Source: Deltaproteobacteria bacterium
GTDB taxonomy: Bacteria; Myxococcota; Polyangia; Haliangiales; Haliangiaceae
Assembly: GCA_018262455.1 (NCBI GenBank)
Contig: JAGSPR010000091.1
Coordinates: forward strand, 1-26,717
Direction of reading: 5' to 3'
DNA length: 26,717 nucleotides
The notes beneath the pieces are model-generated. The model was given only the letters and a program-made list of their open reading frames with translations. It was not told the origin of the DNA and made no database searches. Positions 1 to 8,000 of the stretch are shown piece by piece (the stretch's first letter is position 1; every line of letters starts with the position of its first letter). The translations under genes were made by a program, and so were the position numbers.

Positions 1-642
1 GATCGGAGAGTTCTCCTGCTGCCGGATCTCCTCCTTCACCACCTCGCGTTCGACCGCGATCATCTCGGGCCGGAACATCAGATTCCGCATCCGCTCGGCC
101 TCGAGCTTGATCGCGAAGTCGAGGTAGTCCGCGGGCAGCGTGTTGATGTAGTGCGTCGCGTCCTCATCGGTCTGCGCGTTGACGTAGCCGCCGATCCCGT
201 TGATGAACTGCGCGTGGGCCTCGGCGCGCACGTGCGCGGTACCCTTGAACATCATGTGCTCGAACATGTGGGCCGAGCCCCGCCGATCACGCGGCTCGTC
301 CTTGCTGCCGGCGTGGTACCAGACCTGGACCGCGACCACCGGCGCGGCATCGCTCGCGAGCACCGCGACCGCGAGCCCGTTCGCCAGGGTGAAGGTCTCG
401 ATGGTCGGCAGCTTGCCGATCGCTCCAGGGCTCCGCCCCCCTACCGGCGCGCCGGCAGGGTTCCCCCCGATCGCCTTGGGGGCCGGCGGCGCCTTGGCGG
501 GCTCCTTGGTGGGGGCCGGCGACGGAACGGGTTGTGGCGCGGGGGCTGGCGTGGGTGCAGGCTGTGAACCTGCGAGGCCCGGAGCGATGACCAGCGCGAT
601 CGCGGCTACCATGGCAGTCACGACCGGCATCAGACGTCCCAT
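1..642 (-). CDS. Exported M16-family zinc peptidase (insulinase/pitrilysin type), 5' part only
   Basis: The reading frame starts at an ATG at 642 and stays open for 214 codons to base 1, so the C-terminal part lies outside the window. Residues 1-26 form a signal peptide, and residues 27-75 are a Pro/Ala-rich spacer. The M16 catalytic domain begins near residue 80. The inverted zinc motif HxxEH is seen as H125-M-F-E128-H129, and a VVKEE segment at 201-205 supplies the expected third zinc-ligand glutamate about 76 residues later. These enzymes are periplasmic or outer-membrane processing peptidases, often made as pairs with an inactive partner; any partner would lie beyond the left edge. A good Shine-Dalgarno (AAGGGAG) sits just before the start. 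Family assignment is firm; substrate is unknown. Confidence 0.9.
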   Translation of the reverse strand, partial: MGRLMPVVTAMVAAIALVIAPGLAGSQPAPTPAPAPQPVPSPAPTKEPAKAPPAPKAIGGNPAGAPVGGRSPGAIGKLPTIETFTLANGLAVAVLASDAAPVVAVQVWYHAGSKDEPRDRRGSAHMFEHMMFKGTAHVRAEAHAQFINGIGGYVNAQTDEDATHYINTLPADYLDFAIKLEAERMRNLMFRPEMIAVEREVVKEEIRQQENSPI

Positions 643-878
643 ATGATCTCCCTTCAACGGTCCGCGGACACTACCAAGGCCCCCCACCAGGGGGACCCTC
701 CCCGTGAGGATCTTTCGATCCTTGCTTCGCGCGGACCGAGCCGGATCGATCCGGCTCAAGCCCAGAGGGTTGCCAGGCCGATCAGCCGGACTTCGCGCAC
801 TTACGGATCCAGACCGCCCGGATGGCTAACTCCCGACGAAGCCTTGCCTGGATTTCACAATTATCGGAATTCTCCTGC
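643..878. other. Intergenic region between the M16 gene and the rpsU cluster
   Basis: No convincing gene is visible here. It holds a C5/G5 hairpin (681-685 with 690-694) that would lie in the M16 mRNA leader, and a perfect 20-base palindrome at 738-757 (listed separately). A short minus-strand open frame (782-967) looks random and runs across the promoter of the downstream genes. The part from about 840 to 878 is noticeably richer in A+T, as expected upstream of a strong promoter. Confidence 0.5.
738..757. repeat. Perfect 20-base palindrome
   Basis: The sequence reads identically on both strands: 10-base arms, no spacer, centred on ATCGAT. It lies about 95 bases upstream of the M16 start and about 120 bases upstream of the promoter at 879-906. 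It could be an operator for a dimeric regulator acting on one or both divergent units, or a hairpin in a long M16 leader. No T-run follows, so it is not a typical terminator. Function is unassigned. Confidence 0.5.
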
Positions 879-906
879 TTGACTGGAACTTTACGCCGAA
901 TATAGT
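879..906 (+). promoter_or_regulatory. Strong sigma70-type promoter for the small protein-rpsU-prmA unit
   Basis: TTGACT (879-884) and TATAGT (901-906) are separated by 16 bases, each matching five of six consensus positions, inside an AT-rich patch. Transcription should start near 913. The leader holds a six-base-pair hairpin (918-923 with 930-935), then AGGAG and GAGGTG before the GTG at 953. It is the best promoter in the window and fits ribosomal-protein expression. Confidence 0.75.
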
Positions 907-952
907 GGGCAGGTAACGCGGCTGAACGGAGCCGCAGGAGTGAGGTGAGGCC

Positions 953-1186
953 GTGGCACGTGTGCAAGCTTCTCAGCAGGATGAAGGCCGGATGATCGAC
1001 GTCACCGGAGTGAAGGTGTTCTCAGCGACCAAGGCCAAGGAGCGCGAGCTGCTCGGCGAGCTGATCACCGACTGGATTCGCAGCCACCCCGATCACGAGA
1101 TCGTGGACAAGATCGTCACGCAGAGCTCGGATTCCGAGTTCCACTGCCTCACGATCACGCTGTTCTACAAGCACACCAAGGCATAG
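953..1186 (+). CDS. Small conserved protein of unknown function upstream of rpsU
   Basis: This 77-residue protein has an alternative start at ATG 992, giving 64 residues that begin MIDVTGVKVFSATK. That form resembles, from memory, short uncharacterised proteins of myxobacteria. GTG 953 follows GAGGTG and the strong promoter leader; ATG 992 follows GAAGG, so the true start is open. The sequence is soluble and alpha/beta-like, with no signal peptide or membrane segment. Its conserved-looking core contains KAKEREL and a C-terminal block VTQSSDSEFHCLTITLFY. It lies 42 bases before rpsU on the same strand and shares its promoter, which suggests a role near translation, but no function can be stated. 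Confidence 0.75.
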   Translation: MARVQASQQDEGRMIDVTGVKVFSATKAKERELLGELITDWIRSHPDHEIVDKIVTQSSDSEFHCLTITLFYKHTKA

Positions 1187-1228
1187 GCTTGACCGGGGTG
1201 CCCCGATCGGGTACCCACGTCCCTCCCC

Positions 1229-1456
<228 letters not shown>

Positions 1457-1472
1457 GCGCACGCCCGGGCCG

Positions 1473-2354
1473 ATGGCCGACTGGGTCGAAGTCATCGTTG
1501 CGGTGGGTGCTGCGGACGTCGATGACGTCGCGGCCTTGATCGCGTCCGAAGTAGCTGCGGCTGCTGCCGGTACCGAGCAGCGAGGCGACGAGGTCGTCTT
1601 CTGGGTCGCGACCGAGGCTGCCGCTGCCGCGCTCGCGGAAACGCGGGATGCCGCGACGCGCTGGCAGGCCGGCGGGATCAAGGTGGATCCCGCACGGGTC
1701 CGGCTCGCCACGGCGATGCCCGAGACCGAGTGGCGCGATGCGTGGAAGCGCTACTTCAAGGTCAGCCGGCTCACCCGTCAGTTCGTGGTCGTGCCGAGCT
1801 GGGAGACCCACCCGCACGGGCCTGGTGACGTCGTCATCGATCTCGATCCGGGCATGGCGTTCGGCACCGGCACCCATGCGAGCACCCGGCTGGTGCTCGA
1901 AGAGCTGCAGGACCTCGCCGACCGCGAGATCTCGCCCGGCCGCATCCTCGACGTCGGCTGTGGCTCGGGGATCCTGTCGATCGCCGCGGTCAAGCGCTGG
2001 GCCAACGCGACCTGCGTCGCCCTCGACACCGACCCGATCGCGATCTCCGCGACCCTCGACAACGCCGCGGTCAACCGGGTCGCCGATCGGATCGCCGCCT
2101 CGACGTCTTCGCTGGGCGAGGTCGCGGAGCAGTTCCCGCTCGTGCTCGCCAACATCCAGGCCCACGTGCTGCGCGAGCTCAAGCCCGCGCTCATCGCGTC
2201 CACCGCGCCCGGAGGGACCCTCATCCTGTCGGGCCTGCTGTCCCCGCAAGCCGAGCCGCTCGCGGCCGAGTTCGTGGCAGCCGGGATGCGTCTGGTCCGG
2301 ATCCGCGCGAGCACCGATGATCCGCAGTGGTCGTCGGTGACGCTCGCGCGCTAG
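1473..2354 (+). CDS. prmA: Ribosomal protein uL11 methyltransferase
   Basis: The product is 293 residues, the usual PrmA length. PrmA uses S-adenosylmethionine to trimethylate residues of ribosomal protein uL11. An N-terminal substrate-binding domain (about 1-100) is followed by WRDAWKRYFKV, the DPGMAFGTGTHAST motif typical of PrmA, the SAM-binding glycine loop ILDVGCGSGILSIAA and the NIQA catalytic-loop motif (usual form NIxA). The start follows the rpsU stop by 16 bases with no clear ribosome site, so it probably depends on readthrough from the promoter at 879-906. Its end converges with the next gene, with only 7 bases between. Confidence 0.95.
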   Translation: MADWVEVIVAVGAADVDDVAALIASEVAAAAAGTEQRGDEVVFWVATEAAAAALAETRDAATRWQAGGIKVDPARVRLATAMPETEWRDAWKRYFKVSRLTRQFVVVPSWETHPHGPGDVVIDLDPGMAFGTGTHASTRLVLEELQDLADREISPGRILDVGCGSGILSIAAVKRWANATCVALDTDPIAISATLDNAAVNRVADRIAASTSSLGEVAEQFPLVLANIQAHVLRELKPALIASTAPGGTLILSGLLSPQAEPLAAEFVAAGMRLVRIRASTDDPQWSSVTLAR

Positions 2355-2361
2355 TACAGCA

Positions 2362-3045
2362 CTAGTTGACGATCAACGCCCGCGGGCCGACGTGGTTCAG
2401 CGCGATGAACTTCTGGTAGTACGAGAACGAGCGAAACGCGATCGCGACCTGGGCATCGAGGTCGCGCGGGGTCACCAGCTTGACCCCGTCGTCGTGCTGC
2501 GCGCAGTGCGGCGCGGCGATCCGATAGGTCGTGCGATCGATGGCCTTGAGGACCCCGAGGGACGCCACCCCGACCACGAGATCGCGCCCCGGCGAACCGG
2601 GCCGCTCGTCGACGAGCTTGCCCTCGATGGTACGGGTCGCGGGTTGCTCGCACACGCTGCAGCCCGGCGGCCAGCCGAGCTGCTCCGGTAGATCGGCGCC
2701 GAACACCGGCAGCGTCGCGACGTGGTCGGGGGGCGTGACATCGAGCGAGCCAGCGGTGCCGGTCGAGAATTGCCGGCAGTGCGGACACAGCACGGCGAGG
2801 TTGGTCTTCGGATCGACGTCGTGGATCACGAGGTCGCAATGCGGGCAGTCCACGTAGCCCGCGGTGCCGCTGCCGAACCCGTAGACGAGCAACGCGGCGA
2901 GGCCCGCCACGACCGTGATCCCCCAGCGTGCCAGGCCGAAGTGAATCGACCGAAACGCCCACACCGCCACGGCCGCACAGGCGAGGGCCGCGAGCGCGAA
3001 CAGGACCTGCCGCTGCACGTTGCGCCGGATCTTCTGGCTCGCCAT
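2362..3045 (-). CDS. Membrane protein with cytoplasmic-type zinc ribbons, function unknown
   Basis: The 227-residue protein starts with a basic segment, then two membrane helices (about 13-31 and 41-58). After these comes a zinc-ribbon-like motif, C67PHC70 with C87PHC90. A second possible metal site is formed by C129SVC132 and the H180-C181-x2-H184 segment. The rest is a mixed alpha/beta soluble domain ending near FSYYQKFIAL. I do not recognise the family. It lies on the opposite strand between prmA and rsmE, which are adjacent in many bacteria. The start codon has a run of G before it and a TAAGAA hexamer six bases upstream. Confidence 0.8.
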   Translation of the reverse strand: MASQKIRRNVQRQVLFALAALACAAVAVWAFRSIHFGLARWGITVVAGLAALLVYGFGSGTAGYVDCPHCDLVIHDVDPKTNLAVLCPHCRQFSTGTAGSLDVTPPDHVATLPVFGADLPEQLGWPPGCSVCEQPATRTIEGKLVDERPGSPGRDLVVGVASLGVLKAIDRTTYRIAAPHCAQHDDGVKLVTPRDLDAQVAIAFRSFSYYQKFIALNHVGPRALIVN

Positions 3046-3116
3046 CCCCCGTTCTTAGTCAAGCTTCGGCTCGCCTACAAGGACCATCCGCTCGCACGCT
3101 CGGCTAGGCTCGCGGG

Positions 3117-3824
3117 GTGAGGATCTTCGTGGCTCCCGCGGTGCTCGTGGCGGGTGAGCTGCGCGTGCGCGGAGACGAACACCACTACCTCGGACGCTCG
3201 CGGCGGGCGCGCCCCGGCGATGTCGTGGAGATCGTCGATGGGCAAGGCCGCCGCGCCTCGGCCGTGATCGATCGCATCACCGAGACCGAGACCGTGCTGC
3301 GCGTCGCAGAGCCCGAGCTCTACGCCGCGGCTTGCCCGGTCGTCCGCGCGCTCTTGCCCCTCATCAAGGGCGACCGCATGGACCTCGCGCTCGAGAAGCT
3401 CGTCGAGGTCGGGGCCGATGCGATCGTCGTGTGGCCGGCCGAGCACTCGGTCGTCAGGCTCGACGCCGGCAAGCGCGATGCGAGGATCGCGAAGTACCAG
3501 GCCATGGTGCAGGCGGCGGCGCGTCAGTGCGGTCGCGCGCAGGTCCCTGGGGTCAGCTACGCCGCCGACCTGGCCACCGCGATCGCCGCCCTGCCCGCCG
3601 GGCTGCGGCTGGTGCTCGATCCGTCGTCGGATGCCGCGCTGGCGACCGGCGAGGCCACCGACGTCACGATCGCGAGTGGACCGGAAGGCGGCCTCTCACC
3701 GCTCGAGCTCGACCAGCTGGTGAGCGCCGGCTTCGTCTCGGTCGGCCTCGGTCCCCGCCTCCTGCGCGCCGAGACCGCGCCGACGATCGCCGTCGCCTTG
3801 GTGCGCGCGGCGACTCGCAGCTAG
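3117..3824 (+). CDS. rsmE: 16S rRNA (uracil-1498-N3)-methyltransferase
   Basis: This 235-residue SPOUT-class (knotted) methyltransferase methylates N3 of U1498 in 16S rRNA. The N-terminal PUA-like RNA-binding domain contains EHHYLGRSRRARPGD. The catalytic part shows KGDRMDLALEKLVEVG, AARQCGRAQVP, the GPEGGLSPLE loop and the C-terminal knot LGPRLLRAETAP, all RsmE hallmarks. The start is GTG with no Shine-Dalgarno. A TAGGCT hexamer ends six bases before it, so the mRNA may be leaderless. The start region is only 71 bases from the start of the divergent zinc-ribbon gene. Confidence 0.95.
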   Translation: MRIFVAPAVLVAGELRVRGDEHHYLGRSRRARPGDVVEIVDGQGRRASAVIDRITETETVLRVAEPELYAAACPVVRALLPLIKGDRMDLALEKLVEVGADAIVVWPAEHSVVRLDAGKRDARIAKYQAMVQAAARQCGRAQVPGVSYAADLATAIAALPAGLRLVLDPSSDAALATGEATDVTIASGPEGGLSPLELDQLVSAGFVSVGLGPRLLRAETAPTIAVALVRAATRS

Positions 3825-3833
3825 CAAGCCGCA

Positions 3834-5042
3834 CTACGACGCGTAGAGCTGGATGTCGGTGGCAGCCGCAAATGCCATCTGACGCGCCTGGTCCCAGTCG
3901 GGGTGACGAACGACGAGGTAACCGTCGGACAGCAGCGTGGCCTTCCAGTCGCGTCGCGTCGCGCCCGGCCGGAGCAGGGTGTCCAGGACGATGTGGGCGC
4001 GGTAGCGCTCGTAATACTCGCGCAGGCCGACGATGCCGCTGATCCGGCCCTGGCCCTGCGCGCGCTTGAAGATGATCCCGACGTTGTACGCGCGCTCGGT
4101 CGACGCCTCGAACCGGCCCACCGTGACGACCCGCGCCCACTCGCGGAACAGATCGATGTCACTCGTGTAGTTCATCTGGTCGACCACGCACGCACCGCCC
4201 GGGCGACACGCGACCTCGCCGAACACCACCTCCCCGTTGCGCTTCAGGAACCACTCCATGTGGGTCATGCCGTCACCCATGCCGAGCGCGCGGAGCACGT
4301 CGCGCCCGAGCTCGATGCCGCCGCGGACGTGCGGCTGGCCGAGGTCGCGGACCGACAGCATGATCGGCGAGATCCACTCGTTGGTGCGCATCTCGAGCGC
4401 GTTGGGGAAGTACCGCGTGACGCTCTCGTAGGCTGGCTGGCCGTCGATCGACGCGGTGTCGTAGGTGTACTCCTCGCCGTCGATGAACTCCTCGCAGCTC
4501 GCCTCGGCGACGTGCCGCAGGTGCGGCAGGACCCGCTCGAGGTCTGCCACCGACTCGACCTTGTACGTGTCGGCGCTGCCGGCGCCGCTGATCGGCTTGA
4601 TGATCGCCGGAAAGCCGATCCGCTCGACCGCGGCCCACACCTCCTTCACCGAGCGCACGCGTTGCGCGCGGGGCACGCGCAGCCCGGCAGCGGCGACGCG
4701 GTCCTTCATCAGCTGCTTGTCGCGAAACCCGCGCACGGTGTCGACCGACATCCCGGGAAGCCCGAACCGCTCGCGCAACCGGGCCGCGAGGATGACCAGC
4801 GGCTCCCAGTTGGCCAGCACGCGATCGACCGACCGGCCACGCAACCAGCCGTGGACGCGCGCGATCACGTCGTCCTCGTCCGTGATCGACGGGACCTCCA
4901 GGTAGTCGGAGAGGTAGCGCCGGAGCTCCGGATCGGGGCTGCCGTCGCCGACGCCCAGCACCTCGGCGCCGACCTCGGCGAGCCCGCGGGTGAACTGCCT
5001 CATCTCCGGCGGGTACCTCGGGGAGAGAAACACGACGCGCAT
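3834..5042 (-). CDS. ATP-grasp ligase-like protein, substrate unknown
   Basis: The product is 402 residues from ATG 5042; an upstream TTG at 5078 is possible but less likely. Residues 1-100 form a Rossmann-like N-domain (MRVVFLSPRYPPEM). The ATP-grasp fold follows: KQLMKDRVAAAG near 108-120, the lysine in IIKP (149) with the glycine-rich GAGSADT loop, the adenine-binding EEFIDGEEY segment near 185-193, and the metal-binding EVACRPGG at 276-283. Such enzymes join a carboxylate, via an acyl-phosphate, to an amine or thiol. No neighbour gives the substrate. A TTGTCG-N17-TACCGT promoter ends seven bases before ATG 5042, supporting this start and a separate, possibly leaderless, transcript. Confidence 0.85.
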   Translation of the reverse strand: MRVVFLSPRYPPEMRQFTRGLAEVGAEVLGVGDGSPDPELRRYLSDYLEVPSITDEDDVIARVHGWLRGRSVDRVLANWEPLVILAARLRERFGLPGMSVDTVRGFRDKQLMKDRVAAAGLRVPRAQRVRSVKEVWAAVERIGFPAIIKPISGAGSADTYKVESVADLERVLPHLRHVAEASCEEFIDGEEYTYDTASIDGQPAYESVTRYFPNALEMRTNEWISPIMLSVRDLGQPHVRGGIELGRDVLRALGMGDGMTHMEWFLKRNGEVVFGEVACRPGGACVVDQMNYTSDIDLFREWARVVTVGRFEASTERAYNVGIIFKRAQGQGRISGIVGLREYYERYRAHIVLDTLLRPGATRRDWKATLLSDGYLVVRHPDWDQARQMAFAAATDIQLYAS

Positions 5043-5049
5043 CACCGGC

Positions 5050-5078
5050 ACGGTAGCCGCCGCCGTCGACGGCGACAA
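5050..5078 (-). promoter_or_regulatory. Candidate promoter of the ATP-grasp gene (leaderless arrangement)
   Basis: On the minus strand TTGTCG (5078-5073) and TACCGT (5055-5050) are 17 bases apart, and TACCGT ends seven bases before the ATG at 5042. The transcription start would fall on or next to the start codon. The -35 matches four of six consensus bases. Location between the upstream stop (5100) and the start fits. Confidence 0.45.
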
Positions 5079-5099
5079 GGACCCCGCGGCGATCCTGGC

Positions 5100-8000
5100 T
5101 CAGTCGCGCTCGGCCGCGGCGTCGTCGCCGCCACCGCACTCGGTGCCGTGGGACCGGATGCACTCGATCGCGAGCTGATCGAGCGCCGGCCTGGGCTGCA
5201 GCTGGCCGAGCGCCGGAATCGGCGTCAGCTTGCGCTTCTTGAGCTCCTCGTCGAGCGGGCGCGCGTCCTTGGCGATCACCGTGTCGAGCGCCTGCTGGGC
5301 GTCGGTGAGCTCCTTGCGGAGCGCGTCGACCCGGGCGAGCTGGTACCCGGTGGGCCTGCCCTCGTAGCCGTTCATCGCGCCGTAGACGATCTCGAGGTGC
5401 TCGCGGATGCGCTCCTCGCCGGTGATCGCGCCGCCCTCGGTGGTGGCGACCACGAGCTTCTTGACCTCGTCGAGCTTGGCGGTGATCGCGCGCAGCTTCC
5501 TGGCCAGCTCGTCGGCACCGGGAATCGCCTTGACGCGCTCGTGGACCGCGGCGCGCGTCGCCTCGATCTGATCGGTGAGCTTGGTCATGTCCTCGAACAG
5601 CTTGTGGGCGCGCATCACGCCTTCGAACTGCGCCTTGCGATCACCGGTGTTGTACGGGGCACGCCGATCGAGGCCGATCGCGAGCTTGGTCGTGATGACC
5701 TCGGCGCCGCGGGTGAGCCGGACGGTGTAGGTCCCCGGGACGACGCGCGGGCCCTGCGAGGCTCCGAACGCGACCTGGGCCGCGCGCGGGACGCGGGGCC
5801 CCTTGACGCGCATGTTCCACACCACCCGGTTGATGCCACGACGCTTGGTCGGGGTGATCGTATCGACGACCTTGCCCGCGGGATCGAGCACCTCGAGCTT
5901 GATCGAGCCGTAGACATGCCGTGACCGCAGGTAGTAGGTGACGACCGCGCCCGCGGGCGGGTTGGCACCGACGAACGCGGCGTCGCCCTCGACCCAGCCG
6001 CCCTGCCCGCTCATCCGTTGCTGGATCGGGCGCTGCGGCAGGAACGCCGCCGATTTCTCGAGGGTGGCGGCGGTGAGCGCCCGCAGCGGCGTGAGGTCGT
6101 CGATGATCCAGATGCCGCGGCCGTGGGTCGCGATCACGAGGTCGTTGTCGCGCGGCTGGACGGCGACCTCGCGCACGGCGACCGACGGGAAGTCGCCGCC
6201 CTTGAACTCGGCCCACTTCGCGCCGCCGTCGACCGAGATCCACAGCCCGAGCTCGGTCCCCGCGAACAAGAGATTCTTCTCGACGGTGTCTTCCTTGATG
6301 ACGTGGGCGTAGCCGCGGACGCCCTGCTCGGGCGAGACGATGCGCTTCCACGTCTTGCCGGCGTCGGTGGTCTTGTAGACCCACGGGGTCATGTCGCCGT
6401 CGGTGTGGCGATCGAAGGCCGCGTAGGCGGTGGCGGGATCGAACCGGCTCGCCTCGATCCAGCTCACCCACGAATTCGCGGGGAGCCCCGGGATGTGGGG
6501 GGTGACGTTGTTCCACTTCGCGCCGGCGTTCTGCGTCAGCTGGACGTTGCCGTCGTCTGTGCCGACCCAGATCACGTTCGAGTTCTTCGGCGACTCGCTG
6601 ATCGAGTAGATCGTGGTGTGCATCTCGGCCGACGAGTTGTCGACGGTGACGCCACCGGACTGCTCCTGCTTCTGCTTCTCGGGATCGTTCGTGGTGAGGT
6701 CCGGCGAGATCCGCTGCCACGAGTTGCCGCGGTCACGCGACCGGAACAGGAACTGCGAGCCGAGGTAGATCGTGCCCTTCTGCGTCGGGCTGGCGTGGAT
6801 CGGCGAGTTCCAGTTGAACCGCAGCTTCTCCTTGTAGTTGGCCTGTGGCTGGATATCGCGCGACGTCTTCGTCTTGCGATCGACGCGGCCGATGTAGCCA
6901 CCCTGCGACTCGGCGTAGACCCCGTCCGGATCGGTCGGGTCGGGGATCACCCAGAACCCGTCGCCGCCGTAGAGGTTCTCCCAGCGCGAGTTCGTGATGC
7001 CGCCGGGATAGGCCGAGTCGCCGACCCACGAGCTGTTGTCCTGCAGGCCGCCGTACACCTGGTACGGATCCTTGTTGTCGACGCTGACGTGATAAAATTG
7101 TGAGATCGGCAGGTTGTTGTTCTTGTGCCAGCGACTGCCGCCGTCGAACGAGGTCCACATCCCGCCGTCGTCGCCGCCGATCACGTGCTTGGTGTTCGCG
7201 GGATCGATCCAGAGGTCGTGCCAGTCGCCGTGCGAGCCGCCGCCGGTTCCCGAGAAGCTGCGGCCGCCATCCTCGCTGACGATCAGCCCACCGTCGGGCT
7301 TCCACACGCGCTCCGGGTTCGTCGGATCGACGACGAGCCGCGCGAAGTAGAACGGGCGCCACACCATCATCTGGCTCTTGTCGCGGGCTTCCCACGTCGC
7401 CCCGCCATCGCTCGAGCGAAACAGCGCCGACGCCTTCGACTCGATCATCGCGTAGATGATCTTGCTCTCCGACGGCGCGATCACCACCTCGACCCGACCC
7501 CACGGCGCCGCCGGGAGCCCGCGGTTGGTGGCCGAGGTCAGGGCAGTCCAGGTCTTGCCGCCATCGGTCGAGCGATGCAGGCCGCTACCGCTCGGCGCGT
7601 TCGGGCCATCGCCACCTGATCGAAACGTCCAGCCACGACGGCGGAAGTCCCACATGCCCGCGAGCATCACGTCGGGGTTCTTGGGATCCATCGTGAGGCT
7701 CGAGCAGCCGGTGGAGGCATTGCCGCCCTTCAGCACGAGCGCCCAGGTCTTGCCACCGTCGACGGTCTTGTAGAGCCCGCGGTCGGCGCTATCGCTCCAC
7801 AGCTTGCCCGGCACGCACGCGTAGACGACCGCGCTGTTCTTCGGGTGCACGACGATGCGGGTGATCCGCTCGGAGGCCGGCAGGCCCATGTTCGTCCAGG
7901 TCGCGCCCTCGTCGGTGGAGCGATAGATGCCATCGCCGATCGAGACCGAGTTGCGGGTCCACGACTCGCCGGTCCCCACCCAGATCGTCTTGGGGTTCGA

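Noticed and set aside
782..967. 61-codon minus-strand open frame
   Set aside because: It covers the strong promoter at 879-906 and the start of the next gene, and has no recognisable sequence.
3903..5924. 673-codon plus-strand open frame
   Set aside because: It lies antisense to the ATP-grasp and propeller genes, which have clear family motifs. Its Arg/Asp/Leu/Val-rich composition is the usual shadow of GC-rich coding DNA.
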